Assembly: GCA_021647585.1 (NCBI GenBank)
Contig: JAKIUK010000065.1
Coordinates: 1-23,388, forward strand
Direction of reading: 5' to 3'
From: Methylococcaceae bacterium
Lineage (GTDB): Bacteria > Pseudomonadota > Gammaproteobacteria > Methylococcales > Methylomonadaceae
Length of the DNA stretch: 23,388 bases
The translations under genes and the position numbers were made by a program. Under the pieces are notes generated by a model that was not told the origin of the DNA, did no database searches, and worked only from the letters and a program-made list of their open reading frames with translations. Position 1 is the stretch's first letter. Every line of letters begins with the position of its first letter. Positions 14,321-23,388 of the stretch are shown here, piece after piece.

Positions 14321-15820
14321 TTATCCACCACCTTTTGCAGATGGTAATTTAGAAACCAATCTTAAAGATACGGATAAACCTTCCAATTGGTAATGCGGGC
14401 GAAGGAAAAACTGTGAGGAATAATACCCTGGATTCCCTTCAATTTCTTGCACTACCACTTCTGCAGCAGCTAAAGGATGCTCTGCTTTAGTTGTTTCAGT
14501 AGAATGTTCTGGATCTCCATCTACATATTGTAAAATCCAGTCATTTAACCAGCGTTGCATATCATCTTTTTCTTTAAACGAACCCACTTTATCGCGCACT
14601 ATACACTTCAAATAATGTGCAAAACGACATGTGGCAAACAAATAAGGTAATCTGGCTGCCAAATTGGCATTTGCTGTTGCATCCGGGTCGTCATATTCAG
14701 CGGGCTTTTGTAATGATTGTGCACCTATAAACGCTGCAAAATCTGAGTTCTTTTTATGGATTAATGGCATAAAACCATTGGCAGCCAATTCAGCTTCTCG
14801 TCTATCACTGATAGCTATTTCAGTAGGGCATTTCATATCCACCCCCCCATCATCCGTTGGAAAAGTATGCACAGGCAGCCCTTCTACAGCCCCGCCTGAT
14901 TCTATCCCACGTATGCGTGAGCACCACCCATACAATTTAAAAGAACGATTAATATTAACTGCCATGGCATAAGCAGAATTTGCCCATGCATACTTTGATG
15001 AATCACTGCCTTCAGTATCTTCTTCAAAATCAAATTCATCAACAGGGTCAGTATCAGCTCCATAGGGTTGCCTTGCAAGAAATCTTGGCATTGCCAACCC
15101 AAGATATCGAGAATCTTCAGACTCTCTTAATGACCTCCAGGCCGCATAATCCGGAGTACTAAATATTTTCGTCAAATCTCTGGGATTACTAAGCTCACTC
15201 CATGAGTCCATTTGTAGGGTACTAGGTGATACTCCAGCAATAAAAGGAGCATGACAAGCCGCTGAAATTTGTGCTATTTGGCCCAATAACTGAACATCGG
15301 GAGGGCTATGATCAAAATGATAATCTCCCACTAAGCAACCAAAGGGTTCACCACCAAATTGGCCATATTCTTCTTCATATAGACGTTTGAATATAGGACT
15401 CTGATCCCAGGAAGTCCCTTTAAATTTTTTCAGGTTTTTTCCTAATTCTTTTTTGGAAATATTCATCACCCTGATTTTAAGCATTTCATCAGTTTCAGTA
15501 TTATTTACCAAATAATGAAGGCCCCGCCATGCACCTTCCAATTTTTGAAAGTCTTCATTATGCAATATAAGATTAACCTGATCCGTCATTTTACGATCTA
15601 TTTCAGCAATAATATTCTGAATAGATTGAACTGCATCCTCAGAAACTATTGTTGCATCTTTTAAAACAAACTCGGCTAAAGTCGAAACTGCAGCTTCCAC
15701 CTCACTTTTTGCCGACTCTGACCTTGGTTTAAACTCTTGATTTAATAGTGCTGAAAAATCATTTTCTTCAGTAACTTGAACATCCTGAGACTCTTCTGCA
15801 CTTAAATTTTCTTCTGCCAT
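14321..15820 (-). CDS. tssC: TssC large sheath protein
   Basis: TssC pairs with TssB to build the contractile sheath and carries the site recognised by ClpV. The 499-aa protein has the family hallmarks: LEGAWRGLHYLVNNTET, SPIFKRLYEEEYGQFGGEPFG, LVGDYHFDHSPPDVQLLGQIAQISAACHAPFIAG and the end stretch YSSQFFLRPHYQLEGLSVSLRLVSKLP. The ATG follows the tssB stop by 3 nt, with GAGGAA in the tssB tail as ribosome site. No truncation is seen. Two hairpins lie between it and hcp. Confidence 0.98.
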   Translation of the reverse strand: MAEENLSAEESQDVQVTEENDFSALLNQEFKPRSESAKSEVEAAVSTLAEFVLKDATIVSEDAVQSIQNIIAEIDRKMTDQVNLILHNEDFQKLEGAWRGLHYLVNNTETDEMLKIRVMNISKKELGKNLKKFKGTSWDQSPIFKRLYEEEYGQFGGEPFGCLVGDYHFDHSPPDVQLLGQIAQISAACHAPFIAGVSPSTLQMDSWSELSNPRDLTKIFSTPDYAAWRSLRESEDSRYLGLAMPRFLARQPYGADTDPVDEFDFEEDTEGSDSSKYAWANSAYAMAVNINRSFKLYGWCSRIRGIESGGAVEGLPVHTFPTDDGGVDMKCPTEIAISDRREAELAANGFMPLIHKKNSDFAAFIGAQSLQKPAEYDDPDATANANLAARLPYLFATCRFAHYLKCIVRDKVGSFKEKDDMQRWLNDWILQYVDGDPEHSTETTKAEHPLAAAEVVVQEIEGNPGYYSSQFFLRPHYQLEGLSVSLRLVSKLPSAKGGG

Positions 15821-15823
15821 CCC

Positions 15824-16363
15824 TTATTCCTCATTCTCTGTTGAATCTGCTGCTGCAGCATCATCATTATCATCAGGTTTAGGCGCTACTGATAATGATT
15901 TTAACAATGTAGGGTCATTAATCGCTTTTGCAATTAATTCTTCTGCGCCCGCTTTACCATCCATGTATGTTACAAGGTTAGCCAATTCGGTTCTGGCTTC
16001 CAATAACTTATCCAGACCAGCCACTTTTTTTGCAACTGCAGCCGGGGAGAAATCGTCCATACTTTCAAATGTAATATCTACCATTAAATTACCTTCTCCG
16101 GTAATTGTATTTGGTACTCGAAACGCAGCTCTGGGCTTCATGGACTTCAGTCTTTCATCAAAATTATCCACGTCAATTTCAAGGGGTTTCCGTTCATCCA
16201 CAGGAGGTAATGCTTCTTCAGGATTCCCTGACAAATCAGACATTACACCCATTACAAAGGGTAGTTGAACTTTCTTTTCAGCACCATAGACTTCCACATC
16301 ATATTCAATCTGAACCCTTGGTGCCCTATTTCGTGCAATAAATTTTTGACTGCTTTCTGCCAT
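15824..16363 (-). CDS. tssB: TssB small sheath protein
   Basis: TssB forms the sheath together with TssC. The 179-aa protein carries the family opening NRAPRVQIEYDVEVYGAEKKVQLPFVMGVMSDLSG, then LKSMKPRAAFRVPNT and a middle segment VDITFESMDDFSPAAVAKKV. The last 30 residues are acidic and alanine-rich (DDNDDAAAAD). A GGGGAAA site lies upstream of the ATG. tssA is 20 nt upstream and tssC is 3 nt downstream, giving a tight tssA-B-C unit. In the HSI-I system TssB is also the partner of TagJ, which is present here too. Confidence 0.98.
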   Translation of the reverse strand: MAESSQKFIARNRAPRVQIEYDVEVYGAEKKVQLPFVMGVMSDLSGNPEEALPPVDERKPLEIDVDNFDERLKSMKPRAAFRVPNTITGEGNLMVDITFESMDDFSPAAVAKKVAGLDKLLEARTELANLVTYMDGKAGAEELIAKAINDPTLLKSLSVAPKPDDNDDAAAADSTENEE

Positions 16364-16383
16364 TATTTTTCCCCAATTAAATA

Positions 16384-17412
16384 TTAATACTCATCTTCAC
16401 CCTCAACAGGGCCTCTTATATTCTTAACTTGAGCCTCACTATCAGATGCAATATTTTTTATAATAGACATAAAATCCATATTAACAAGTCCTTTCGCTCT
16501 CTCTAAGAGCATTGGAACCGGACTGGAAGGTTCATTTTTCATATAGTAACTGATAATTTTTTCAAGTGCTTTAGTTACATCCTGGCTGGAATTTATACTG
16601 CCAACACCGGCTTGCTTGACCATTGCATTGACCGAAGATTCATCTCCGTTATCAGCAGACAAATCACCAGCAACTGATTCCCCGCCTTTTATCACTATAT
16701 TTTCTGATAAAACAGATAATGTTTCTTTTAAAATTTTTGAAACTTCGATCAGATTAGGCGCATTGGCTACCCCTACTTCTTTGGTCACATTATTTTCAAT
16801 TTTCTCAAGCATACCTATACAGTTATTGATATGCTCACTTTTATTTTGTAATTGATCAAGTTCACTATCAGTAAATGCTGCTTCGATTGTTACCAAATTG
16901 GGTTCATCTGACCCTTCATTTGCATCACGAATATTTTTAAGACTAAATTTACCTAGAGCATTTGAATCAACCACAGGCAGCGAAACAAGTGGCTTGAGAA
17001 TAACATCAAAATCACACAAAGTCATAATGACATTCACTCTTTCTGTTGGGTCATTATCATCGTCTGGATCTAATTGAGGATAAACACTCTCCCACTGATT
17101 TTCAATCCAACCAGATAATACGGTAAGTCCATCAGAGAATGCTGAAAATCCCTCATTTTGAATACCTGCTCTAATCATAAAAATGAGCACCCTTAAATCA
17201 TGGGTTCTTTCCAGAAGCCTTACTGAATCTGTAAAAACTTTTTTCCAATCTGGCTCCTCTGCCTCAATAACAGAATCCCCCATTTGCTGTTCAGCTTTTC
17301 CTTCTAACTCAGTCTCAATCTCCATAAAAGCAGGATCATACTCAAGATCTTCTCCACTTGGGTTTTCGTCAGAAAGGGGACTTAATAATTTTTCTATATC
17401 TATAGAACTCAA
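16384..17412 (-). CDS. tssA: TssA assembly protein
   Basis: TssA primes tube and sheath growth and stays with the baseplate or the distal end, depending on the subfamily. The 342-aa protein shows the ImpA N-terminal domain (LLSPLSDENPSGEDLEYDPAFMEIE, then WKKVFTDSVRLLERTHDLRVLIFMIRAGI and GLTVLSGWIENQWESVYPQLD). The C-terminal part is short, like P. aeruginosa TssA1 of about the same size. The start is TTG at 17412, supported by GAGG 8 nt upstream; the first in-frame ATG lies well inside the conserved domain. The 330-nt gap upstream suggests this is the first gene of the sheath operon. Confidence 0.95.
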   Translation of the reverse strand: MSSIDIEKLLSPLSDENPSGEDLEYDPAFMEIETELEGKAEQQMGDSVIEAEEPDWKKVFTDSVRLLERTHDLRVLIFMIRAGIQNEGFSAFSDGLTVLSGWIENQWESVYPQLDPDDDNDPTERVNVIMTLCDFDVILKPLVSLPVVDSNALGKFSLKNIRDANEGSDEPNLVTIEAAFTDSELDQLQNKSEHINNCIGMLEKIENNVTKEVGVANAPNLIEVSKILKETLSVLSENIVIKGGESVAGDLSADNGDESSVNAMVKQAGVGSINSSQDVTKALEKIISYYMKNEPSSPVPMLLERAKGLVNMDFMSIIKNIASDSEAQVKNIRGPVEGEDEY

Positions 17413-17632
17413 AGAGCTTACCTCTAATTATTATTTAACTGAAATGGTCATTATTAATCGTACATCAATATATTTTTGAATCAATCTGATCACTAACATA
17501 AGAACCCAGTAACAAGACAATGCACCAGTTTAATCTCTCAGTCAACTGTTTATTTACAATCCAGCTTATACGTTTTTATCTTAGGTGGTTTGATGGAATG
17601 AAAGTCACCAAGATTGCGAATATTTTTTGTTT
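17413..17632. other. Intergenic region upstream of tssA
   Basis: This non-coding region sits between tagF and tssA and is the largest gap inside the core cluster. It would be the natural place for the promoter of tssA-B-C-hcp. On the minus strand it has TTGACT near 17543-17548 without a good -10 box, and TATATT near 17469-17474 without a good -35 box. I can see no confident promoter, RNA gene or open frame. Confidence 0.4.
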
Positions 17633-17695
17633 CTGATTAAACTATCTCAAGAGGCGCATAGTTATTCTACGTAACGATTGAGATCGTTTAGTCAG
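17633..17695. repeat. Imperfect 18-nt inverted repeat after tagF
   Basis: The arms 17633-17650 (ctgattaaactatctcaa) and 17678-17695 pair at 16 of 18 positions around a 27-nt loop. It lies directly beyond the terminator-like hairpin after tagF. It may be a further transcription insulator or a small mobile repeat; I see no second copy in the window. Confidence 0.6.
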
Positions 17696-17696
17696 G

Positions 17697-17745
17697 AATA
17701 AAAAGACAAGTAAGGTGGGTAACTTTTTTTCGTCAACCCGCCTTA
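17697..17745 (-). terminator. Terminator-like hairpin at the tagF stop
   Basis: On the minus strand TAAGGCGGGT (starting with the tagF stop codon) pairs with ACCCACCTTA at 9 of 10 positions around a 15-nt loop. It is followed, after a few bases, by TCTTTTTATT. The structure would end the tssK-tssL-tssM-tagF transcript. Confidence 0.55.
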
Positions 17746-18429
17746 ACCAATCATCACAGAATAATCATGCCCCGTTGGTAATCCTTTAAAAATTTTGACA
17801 GAGCCTTTTTCTGCATCAGATCCCATATTAAGCCACAAGCTATATCGACCACCCTTTTGGCTAAACGCATCTAAGCCTGCCAACATCAACGAATCTGAAA
17901 TTGCTAGAGTTTCAGTACACTTAACCTCTGAAATTAAATGTGTGGATAACTGGTCATTATGTTCTACATATATCGATGCCCGTTCTTTTTTTAGTTCCGG
18001 GGTATCCACACCTAATAACACGTCATTAAACCCATCCAAATTATAATTTTCTTCCAAACCTGCCAGTGCTATTTCTTCCAACCGTGCAAACCAGTCACTA
18101 CAATGGGCAAGTATTAGTGCTAAATCATTTACTTCTTCAACCTTACATGCAATTGTCAATGGATAATATCTACCAACTTTATCAACACTTGGCATCATAA
18201 TTCCAGCCCAGGCTTCTTCACCACATACACCGGGTTGAAATGCAAACCTCCATATAGGAGAAGTTAAATATAAATCCAACCAATCACTACCCAGCTCTTC
18301 CTTGCTCACAGACACACCGCTCTGCATCCATTGATCCAAAGTATTAATAAATTCTTTAGGCAATCTTCTCGTTATAAAATCACCTACTATAGGTAGCTTC
18401 CCGTAGAAACCAACTGTACCTTTAGCCAT
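17743..18429 (-). CDS. tagF: TagF post-translational regulator
   Basis: TagF represses T6SS assembly after translation, in Pseudomonas by acting on the Fha scaffold, independently of the PpkA/PppA kinase-phosphatase pair. The 228-aa protein matches the short TagF form: GFYGKLPIVGDFITRRLP at the start, FINTLDQWMQSGVSVSKEELG, then SPIWRFAFQPGVCGEEAWAGIMMPSVDKVGRYYPLTI. No PppA domain is fused to it. It starts 2 nt after the tssM stop, so it is co-translated with the membrane-complex genes, as in HSI-I. ppkA, pppA and fha would have to lie outside the window. Confidence 0.93.
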   Translation of the reverse strand: MAKGTVGFYGKLPIVGDFITRRLPKEFINTLDQWMQSGVSVSKEELGSDWLDLYLTSPIWRFAFQPGVCGEEAWAGIMMPSVDKVGRYYPLTIACKVEEVNDLALILAHCSDWFARLEEIALAGLEENYNLDGFNDVLLGVDTPELKKERASIYVEHNDQLSTHLISEVKCTETLAISDSLMLAGLDAFSQKGGRYSLWLNMGSDAEKGSVKIFKGLPTGHDYSVMIG

Positions 18430-18431
18430 AA

Positions 18432-21400
18432 TTATAATTGTTTAGGACATCTAAAATGTCTAATTTCTTCAACTGCAAAAGGATTCACTCCACCTCCGGT
18501 ATACAATTCGAATTTGGCATAACTGGTCCCAGCAGATAAGTTTATATTGACTCTTTCTGTAGAATTTTGAATTTTCCCGCTAACCGAAGCATCAAGTAAC
18601 CTAAATAAAGCCCATGAACCTTCAGCCTGAAAAACCACTTGCTCTCTGCCATCTTTATAGGCAAAAATCACCCGTACAAAACCCACATCTCCTCCTGGCC
18701 ATTTAAATCCTTTTGCTCTGATAGGTGTATCATCAAATTCTAGTTTTTTTCCATCAATCTCTAGCACTACTTTGGCAACATCGTCACTTCTAACTAATGG
18801 TTTTAAAGTAAATTGGATCGACGGCATATCTCGCTGATATTTAAAAAACTTATCCCGTATCAAAGCCCCATACTGAAAATTTCTCACTGAAGCAGGGCGA
18901 ATAGATACACTTTTTTCAGCCGACTCTTTTAGTTTCCACCTTTTTTCTGTCGTATCAATATTTCCTTTTAAATGTTTAATAAAAAAATCATCTAATATTC
19001 CTTGCTTAGTAAAAAAACGAGTAAAATCTGCTAAATTAACTTCTCGCCTGCTGCCCTTATTGAGTGGATAGCGACCATCAAGTGTATTTTTACATATTAC
19101 ATAGACATCATTACTCCAATTCTGACTCATTTCTTTCCGTGTCTTAATGTCAACTTCTCCCTGCACCCTATTCACCACTGAATTTATCCATCCCTGTGTT
19201 ATTCCGTGTAAGCGGGTAGATTCATACTTGATCAGTTGTAACTCATTGGCCAATTTACTATCACTTTTTCTCTGGCTAGTATCAGCAGAAAACATGACAG
19301 TCTGTTCCAAATCAATTAATGAGGTGTATACTCGGGTAAACCTTGATAAAAACCGGTCTAATTCACTGGATTGCCCCTGCGGCTGAAAGACCAGTTCATT
19401 GAATTTCTTAAAATGTTCATCAATTTCATTAACTGAAAATTTAAAACCACCTGCCGATTTTTGTTTAAGCGTCTTTAATGCACCCAACATTTTAGGGTTT
19501 ATTTTACCGTCCATAGTAGAGTTTGCAGCATCAAATACGGCTTTCTCCGTTCTAGAAAGTGCTGTATTTTCTTCCACTGCTAGCAACAATTTCTTTAAAG
19601 GTGAATCTTTACCCGATAAATATCCAATTACCTCGGTGATCTCTTCAGTTGTAAAAGTTTCTTTGATCATAATCTTATTGATAAAACCATCCCAATATGC
19701 AATATAATCCCTAACATAAAGCTCTTGAATCTCCATTTGTAGTTTTCTTATCTCATTCAATGAGGTAGTACCAGAATCCGTCCGATCAAGAACCCAGTCT
19801 TGTTCAATAGCCTCTTTTATAATCCTGACAGAATTTTTTTGATAAAGTTTTTTATAGCCTTGAGCAGTATATAATCCGGGAACCCTAAGCTGGTCTAGTG
19901 TCCCGTCCACATTGATAAAAACACGATCCCCAAAACGCCCCATCGCATACTGAGCACTCACAGCAAAAGAGTTTTCGACTGTTTCACTTTTAATACGGCT
20001 GTATATTTGATGAGCTAAAGGCACTTTCGTTAATGCATGTCTAACATTCGAAATCAAACCCGCATTTAAATTAATTGGTTCTGGATTTATAGCTAGCAAG
20101 TTATCCAAATGTCTTTTCAAACTTTGCAATGCTTCTGGATCATTTGCAAATTCCAGTTCCCAATCTACATTGATCCAGGCTTTCAATAATTCCAAATCCA
20201 GCTTTTCAGGTTTATCTAACATTAAATAGACTTTTAACAGCTCATATAACAACTCATCACTGTCTGAAACAGCATCTTGAAGCCGCTCCTCGAAACGATA
20301 CCTTATTGCAGGTAAAAAATATTTCTCTAAAAATCGCTCATACCCTTGCCTTGCTGGTAAGGCTAGCTTTTCTCCTTGATATAAACCAAACTTCATTAAC
20401 CAGGTATCATTTTCAGTAAATATCTCGTCGCTTGCTACTTCCAAAGCATCCATCCTTGGAATTAATTGTGAAAAATCTAACTGCCACCTCAATTGCTCTG
20501 GTTGGTTTTCGTACCTTTCAATATAACTCTGCTGTTCAGCCAGCGCATCCTTATTTTTACCATAACTAATAAACCAAAACATAGACATTGCAACCAACAA
20601 CAAGCTAGACAGAGCATAGGCACTGATTTTTACCATCCGTCTTTTTTTCTCTCGTATAGGATCAACCCCTACCAGCTCAGCTTCATTAAAAATAACATCT
20701 TTCAACAAACGGGTTATAAAAAAACTTTTTCCTTGTCCACTAAATAGCGGTGTGGTTTGACGATCAAGACCAAAGGCAGAGGCAAGCCCCCCCAAAATAC
20801 GGTCAATGGGACTACCTTCTTGTGTTCCACTGGTAAAATAAATCCCCCTCAATAAGCTGGGTTTTTGATAACGATTTACCGCGAAAACATCTTGCAAAAA
20901 ATTAATAAGCGGACCTTCCAAATCGTCCATTTGTCTTGGAAAACCAAAAATTGAAGATCTATTTTGAATATCCCGCTCATCTTGCATATTTTTTAATAAA
21001 CGGTCATCCAGTCGCTGAATTAATGCTTGATACTGAACTTGAAAAGAGGCTATGGCATCTTTCCGGTCTAGTTCATAATCAAAAGTGTAGCCCCACACCT
21101 GTTGACGGCCTTCACTATCCAGGTCTTCAAAAAACTCAGAAAAACCAGCGACTAAATCACACTTGGTAAACATCATATAAACAGGAATTTCTATACCCAG
21201 TTTTTCATCCAGCTCTTGTATTCTGTTTCGTATCGCTTTGGCGTGCTGCCTTAATTCCTCTTCTGTTTGCAGCAATAAGTCAGATAAACTCATTGCTACA
21301 ATAGCGCCATTTACTGGCCTGCGTGGACGGTTCTTTTTTAATAACTCAAGAAATCCCAACCAGCCCCCTTTATCAACTAACTCATGGCTGTCCTGCGTTG

Positions 21401-21962
21401 TATAACGACCTGCTGTATCAATTAATATCGCGTCATCAGTAAACCACCAATCACAATTTCTAGTTCCACCAACCCCTTTTATTCCCTTTTCACCGAACCT
21501 GTCAGCTAATGGAAACTCCAGGCCTGAATTAATTAAGGCAGTCGTCTTTCCCGATCCTGGTGGCCCAATAATAATGTACCAAGGTAATTGATATAACAGC
21601 TGATCTGTTGATTTACCGCCATGTGATTGTTTGAGTGAGGCTATAGCTTCAGTAAAATCCTGATCTAAGATGCCAATTTCTTCATCAACCCTATTTTCTG
21701 AATCGTCTACAGGTTCAGATAGTCCGTCTACTAATTGTTCGGCCGCTTTTTTCTCTTTCCTGTTTTTTAGAAACAATAACACTAGCCATAAAACAACAAT
21801 AAAGCCTATTAAAATAGCTCTCACTATCACCCCTTCTAAAGGGCTAAATCCAGCAATAGCTATAAGCGGACCTAAAAACCAGATTAATAGAGCTAGCGCT
21901 ATAATCCCAATAAACTGGAGAATAATTTTTATTACCTTTAATTTATTTTCTTGTTGCATCAT
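18432..21962 (-). CDS. tssM: TssM (IcmF) inner-membrane protein
   Basis: TssM spans the inner membrane and periplasm, linking TssL to the outer-membrane lipoprotein TssJ. The 1176-aa protein has two N-terminal membrane segments (about 13-33 and 46-66), a cytoplasmic GTPase-like domain with intact Walker A GPPGSGKT (133-140), a third membrane segment (about 446-468), then a long periplasmic part ending in the all-beta domain that contacts TssJ. Length is normal. Its ATG at 21962 overlaps the tssL stop by 4 nt (ATGA). The Walker motif suggests a TssM type that can bind nucleotide. Confidence 0.97.
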   Translation of the reverse strand: MMQQENKLKVIKIILQFIGIIALALLIWFLGPLIAIAGFSPLEGVIVRAILIGFIVVLWLVLLFLKNRKEKKAAEQLVDGLSEPVDDSENRVDEEIGILDQDFTEAIASLKQSHGGKSTDQLLYQLPWYIIIGPPGSGKTTALINSGLEFPLADRFGEKGIKGVGGTRNCDWWFTDDAILIDTAGRYTTQDSHELVDKGGWLGFLELLKKNRPRRPVNGAIVAMSLSDLLLQTEEELRQHAKAIRNRIQELDEKLGIEIPVYMMFTKCDLVAGFSEFFEDLDSEGRQQVWGYTFDYELDRKDAIASFQVQYQALIQRLDDRLLKNMQDERDIQNRSSIFGFPRQMDDLEGPLINFLQDVFAVNRYQKPSLLRGIYFTSGTQEGSPIDRILGGLASAFGLDRQTTPLFSGQGKSFFITRLLKDVIFNEAELVGVDPIREKKRRMVKISAYALSSLLLVAMSMFWFISYGKNKDALAEQQSYIERYENQPEQLRWQLDFSQLIPRMDALEVASDEIFTENDTWLMKFGLYQGEKLALPARQGYERFLEKYFLPAIRYRFEERLQDAVSDSDELLYELLKVYLMLDKPEKLDLELLKAWINVDWELEFANDPEALQSLKRHLDNLLAINPEPINLNAGLISNVRHALTKVPLAHQIYSRIKSETVENSFAVSAQYAMGRFGDRVFINVDGTLDQLRVPGLYTAQGYKKLYQKNSVRIIKEAIEQDWVLDRTDSGTTSLNEIRKLQMEIQELYVRDYIAYWDGFINKIMIKETFTTEEITEVIGYLSGKDSPLKKLLLAVEENTALSRTEKAVFDAANSTMDGKINPKMLGALKTLKQKSAGGFKFSVNEIDEHFKKFNELVFQPQGQSSELDRFLSRFTRVYTSLIDLEQTVMFSADTSQRKSDSKLANELQLIKYESTRLHGITQGWINSVVNRVQGEVDIKTRKEMSQNWSNDVYVICKNTLDGRYPLNKGSRREVNLADFTRFFTKQGILDDFFIKHLKGNIDTTEKRWKLKESAEKSVSIRPASVRNFQYGALIRDKFFKYQRDMPSIQFTLKPLVRSDDVAKVVLEIDGKKLEFDDTPIRAKGFKWPGGDVGFVRVIFAYKDGREQVVFQAEGSWALFRLLDASVSGKIQNSTERVNINLSAGTSYAKFELYTGGGVNPFAVEEIRHFRCPKQL

Positions 21963-23356
21963 ATTCTTTCAGTAACAATTATTTCAACTCGTCTGTTTAG
22001 CGCACGATTAGCTGCTGTTTTGTTGTCAACAACGGGTTCTCTATCTGCCCTGCCCTCTGATACAAACCTAACATCATCATTATCTATTCCATCTTCTAAC
22101 CTTTGCATCACTTGCTCAGCTCTTGCTTTTGATAATTCCCAGTTGGATGGAAATCTTACAGAAAACATAGGCACATTATCGCTGTGCCCTGAAACCAGAA
22201 TTTTACCTTCCATATCATTTAATTCTTCTGCAATTCGATCGATTAACGGCAACATTTCTGGCATAACCTTGTCGCTACCGGAAACAAATAACCCTCTGGT
22301 TCTGATTACGACATTACCATCTTTATCAGAGACATCAACCAGTCCTTGTTTAATCTCAGGCGCCAGCAATTCTTTTAAACTTAACTTTCTCTTCTCAAGC
22401 TGTATCTCTGCAAGTGGCTCTACATATTCAGGAGTATATACAACCATAGTGATATGTTCATTATGCATAGGATTTTCACCTCGCGCGACATTATCCAGTT
22501 TAATAAATTGCGGATCAGCAGAAGCATTAATCAAATACAAAAAAACCAGGTACATCACCAGTAAAATACCAGCAGCAACTGCAGTAGCTACCCACCACGG
22601 AGTATAATTAAGCAAGGTTTTTTTTAAATTGCGTATCCCCTGCCAATGTGCTGACAATGCTTTTTCATATCCACCTTTTTGGCGTCGAATTAATTGATAT
22701 AAATCCTCTCTGACTTCATTTAATCGCGCCAGCCCATTATCCAGCACCCTAAACCTTCCCTGTAGACCCAGGCTCAAACAAAGATAATATAATTCGAGAA
22801 TATCAAGATTAACTGCAGGCTGAGTTTTTAGCGTATTCAACTTACTAAAAAAGTTTTCTCCTCCCCAGGCTTCACCATGAAAATGTGACAATAAAGTCTG
22901 TGTTCCCCAAGAACTGTGCCCCCCCCAAGGCGTGTTTAAAACCACTTCATCCATTAAAGTACAAAGTGCATAGGATGAATCAGCAACTGTTTCCTGCATA
23001 TAACCGGAATGCAGAAGATCATTAGAAAAATCGTTAAGGCTCTGGACTAATCTTTCCCGTAAACTATCAACATCAGCATGACTTACACTATTTCTTAAAC
23101 TTGAAGCCAATGTAACTAATGGTGTAGCAATAGATACCAAAATATTTTTTCTTCCTTCTGAAATAGTTTGAGAAAAATCATCACTTGGTGGCGGTGTCGG
23201 AATAGGTCTACGAACGACTCTTTGTGGTGGCGGAGACTGAGGTGTGGGTGGAGGATTCTCCACTCTCCCAGGCCTACGCCCGGGTTGCCGACTTCCGGGT
23301 CTGGGTTTTAAAACTGTACTACTGTTTTGCTGATCAAAAAAATCATTATCACTCAT
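21959..23356 (-). CDS. tssL: TssL (DotU) with C-terminal OmpA/MotB-like domain
   Basis: TssL is a tail-anchored inner-membrane component that contacts TssM and the baseplate. The 465-aa protein is the extended form. It has a Pro/Arg-rich disordered N-terminus (about 15-60), the DotU cytoplasmic domain (about 65-250, with YALCTLMDEVVLNTPWGG and LLSHFHGEAWGGENFF), one membrane segment (253-277), and a periplasmic OmpA/MotB-like peptidoglycan-binding domain (about 355-465, with VSGHSDNVP, SNWELSKARAEQV and NRALNRRVEI). The built-in domain can anchor the complex to the cell wall without a separate TagL. It follows the probable tssK end by 5 nt and overlaps tssM by 4 nt. Confidence 0.97.
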   Translation of the reverse strand: MSDNDFFDQQNSSTVLKPRPGSRQPGRRPGRVENPPPTPQSPPPQRVVRRPIPTPPPSDDFSQTISEGRKNILVSIATPLVTLASSLRNSVSHADVDSLRERLVQSLNDFSNDLLHSGYMQETVADSSYALCTLMDEVVLNTPWGGHSSWGTQTLLSHFHGEAWGGENFFSKLNTLKTQPAVNLDILELYYLCLSLGLQGRFRVLDNGLARLNEVREDLYQLIRRQKGGYEKALSAHWQGIRNLKKTLLNYTPWWVATAVAAGILLVMYLVFLYLINASADPQFIKLDNVARGENPMHNEHITMVVYTPEYVEPLAEIQLEKRKLSLKELLAPEIKQGLVDVSDKDGNVVIRTRGLFVSGSDKVMPEMLPLIDRIAEELNDMEGKILVSGHSDNVPMFSVRFPSNWELSKARAEQVMQRLEDGIDNDDVRFVSEGRADREPVVDNKTAANRALNRRVEIIVTERI

Positions 23357-23361
23357 AATCT

Positions 23362-23388
23362 TTAACCATTCTTAATTGCCCACATTTC
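23362..23388 (-). CDS. tssK: Probable 3' end of tssK (partial)
   Basis: Read on the minus strand from the right edge, the last 27 nt give Glu-Met-Trp-Ala-Ile-Lys-Asn-Gly and a TAA stop, 5 nt before the tssL start. As I recall the family, TssK proteins commonly end in a similar (L/M)WAI(K/R) stretch, and tssK usually precedes tssL. The call is a short-peptide and context inference. Confidence 0.5.
   Translation of the reverse strand, partial: EMWAIKNG

Noticed and set aside
21951..22607. Plus-strand open frame of 218 residues
   Set aside because: It is antisense to the well-recognised tssL and has low-complexity Ser/Thr-rich content, typical of a shadow frame.

Overview
The window is one long type VI secretion system (T6SS) locus. 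Every gene I can support lies on the minus strand, so transcription runs from the right edge to the left. The sequence is AT-rich. Core-protein sequences and gene order (tssA-tssB-tssC-hcp-tagJ-tssE-tssF-tssG-tssH-vgrG) match the layout of the Pseudomonas aeruginosa HSI-I cluster, which points to a Gammaproteobacterium. I cannot name the genus.

Layout in transcription order. (1) Membrane complex and regulator: the last codons of a probable tssK at the right edge, then tssL with a C-terminal OmpA-like domain, tssM (IcmF) and tagF, all overlapping or a few bases apart. (2) A 330-bp non-coding gap with hairpins. (3) Sheath and tube: tssA (TTG start), tssB, tssC, hcp, with two hairpins between tssC and hcp and a strong terminator-like hairpin after hcp, then tagJ. 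(4) An accessory block interrupting the tagJ-tssE junction: a fragment of the tssH 3' end, a secreted DUF6795-like protein and a class 3 lipase, bounded by short inverted ends and CTAG sites. (5) Baseplate and recycling: tssE, tssF, tssG, tssH/clpV. (6) An effector-type module: a 189-aa protein that looks like a permuted papain/NlpC-type cysteine enzyme, coupled by a TAATG overlap to a small signal-peptide protein (immunity candidate), then vgrG and a DUF4123 adaptor. (7) A non-coding left edge with a long palindrome. No tssJ, fha, ppkA, pppA or PAAR gene lies in the window.

How it works together. TssL and TssM (with TssK and TssJ, presumably to the right) form the envelope complex. TssE, TssF, TssG and VgrG form the baseplate and spike. 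TssA primes assembly, TssB and TssC form the contractile sheath around the Hcp tube, and TssH disassembles the contracted sheath. TagJ and TagF are accessory or regulatory. The cargo is probably the lipase and the cysteine enzyme, each next to a small exported protein that could protect the producer.

The most notable observation concerns the lipase block. Removing the DNA between the two outer CTAG sites (10648-10651 and 12765-12768) rebuilds a palindromic repeat that closely matches an intact copy at 139-216 near the left edge. This suggests that an effector-immunity cassette of about 2.1 kb, carrying a captured tssH tail, inserted precisely into that repeat. The tssH fragment is mosaic: nearly identical to the resident tssH over 140 nt and clearly diverged over the remaining 66 nt.
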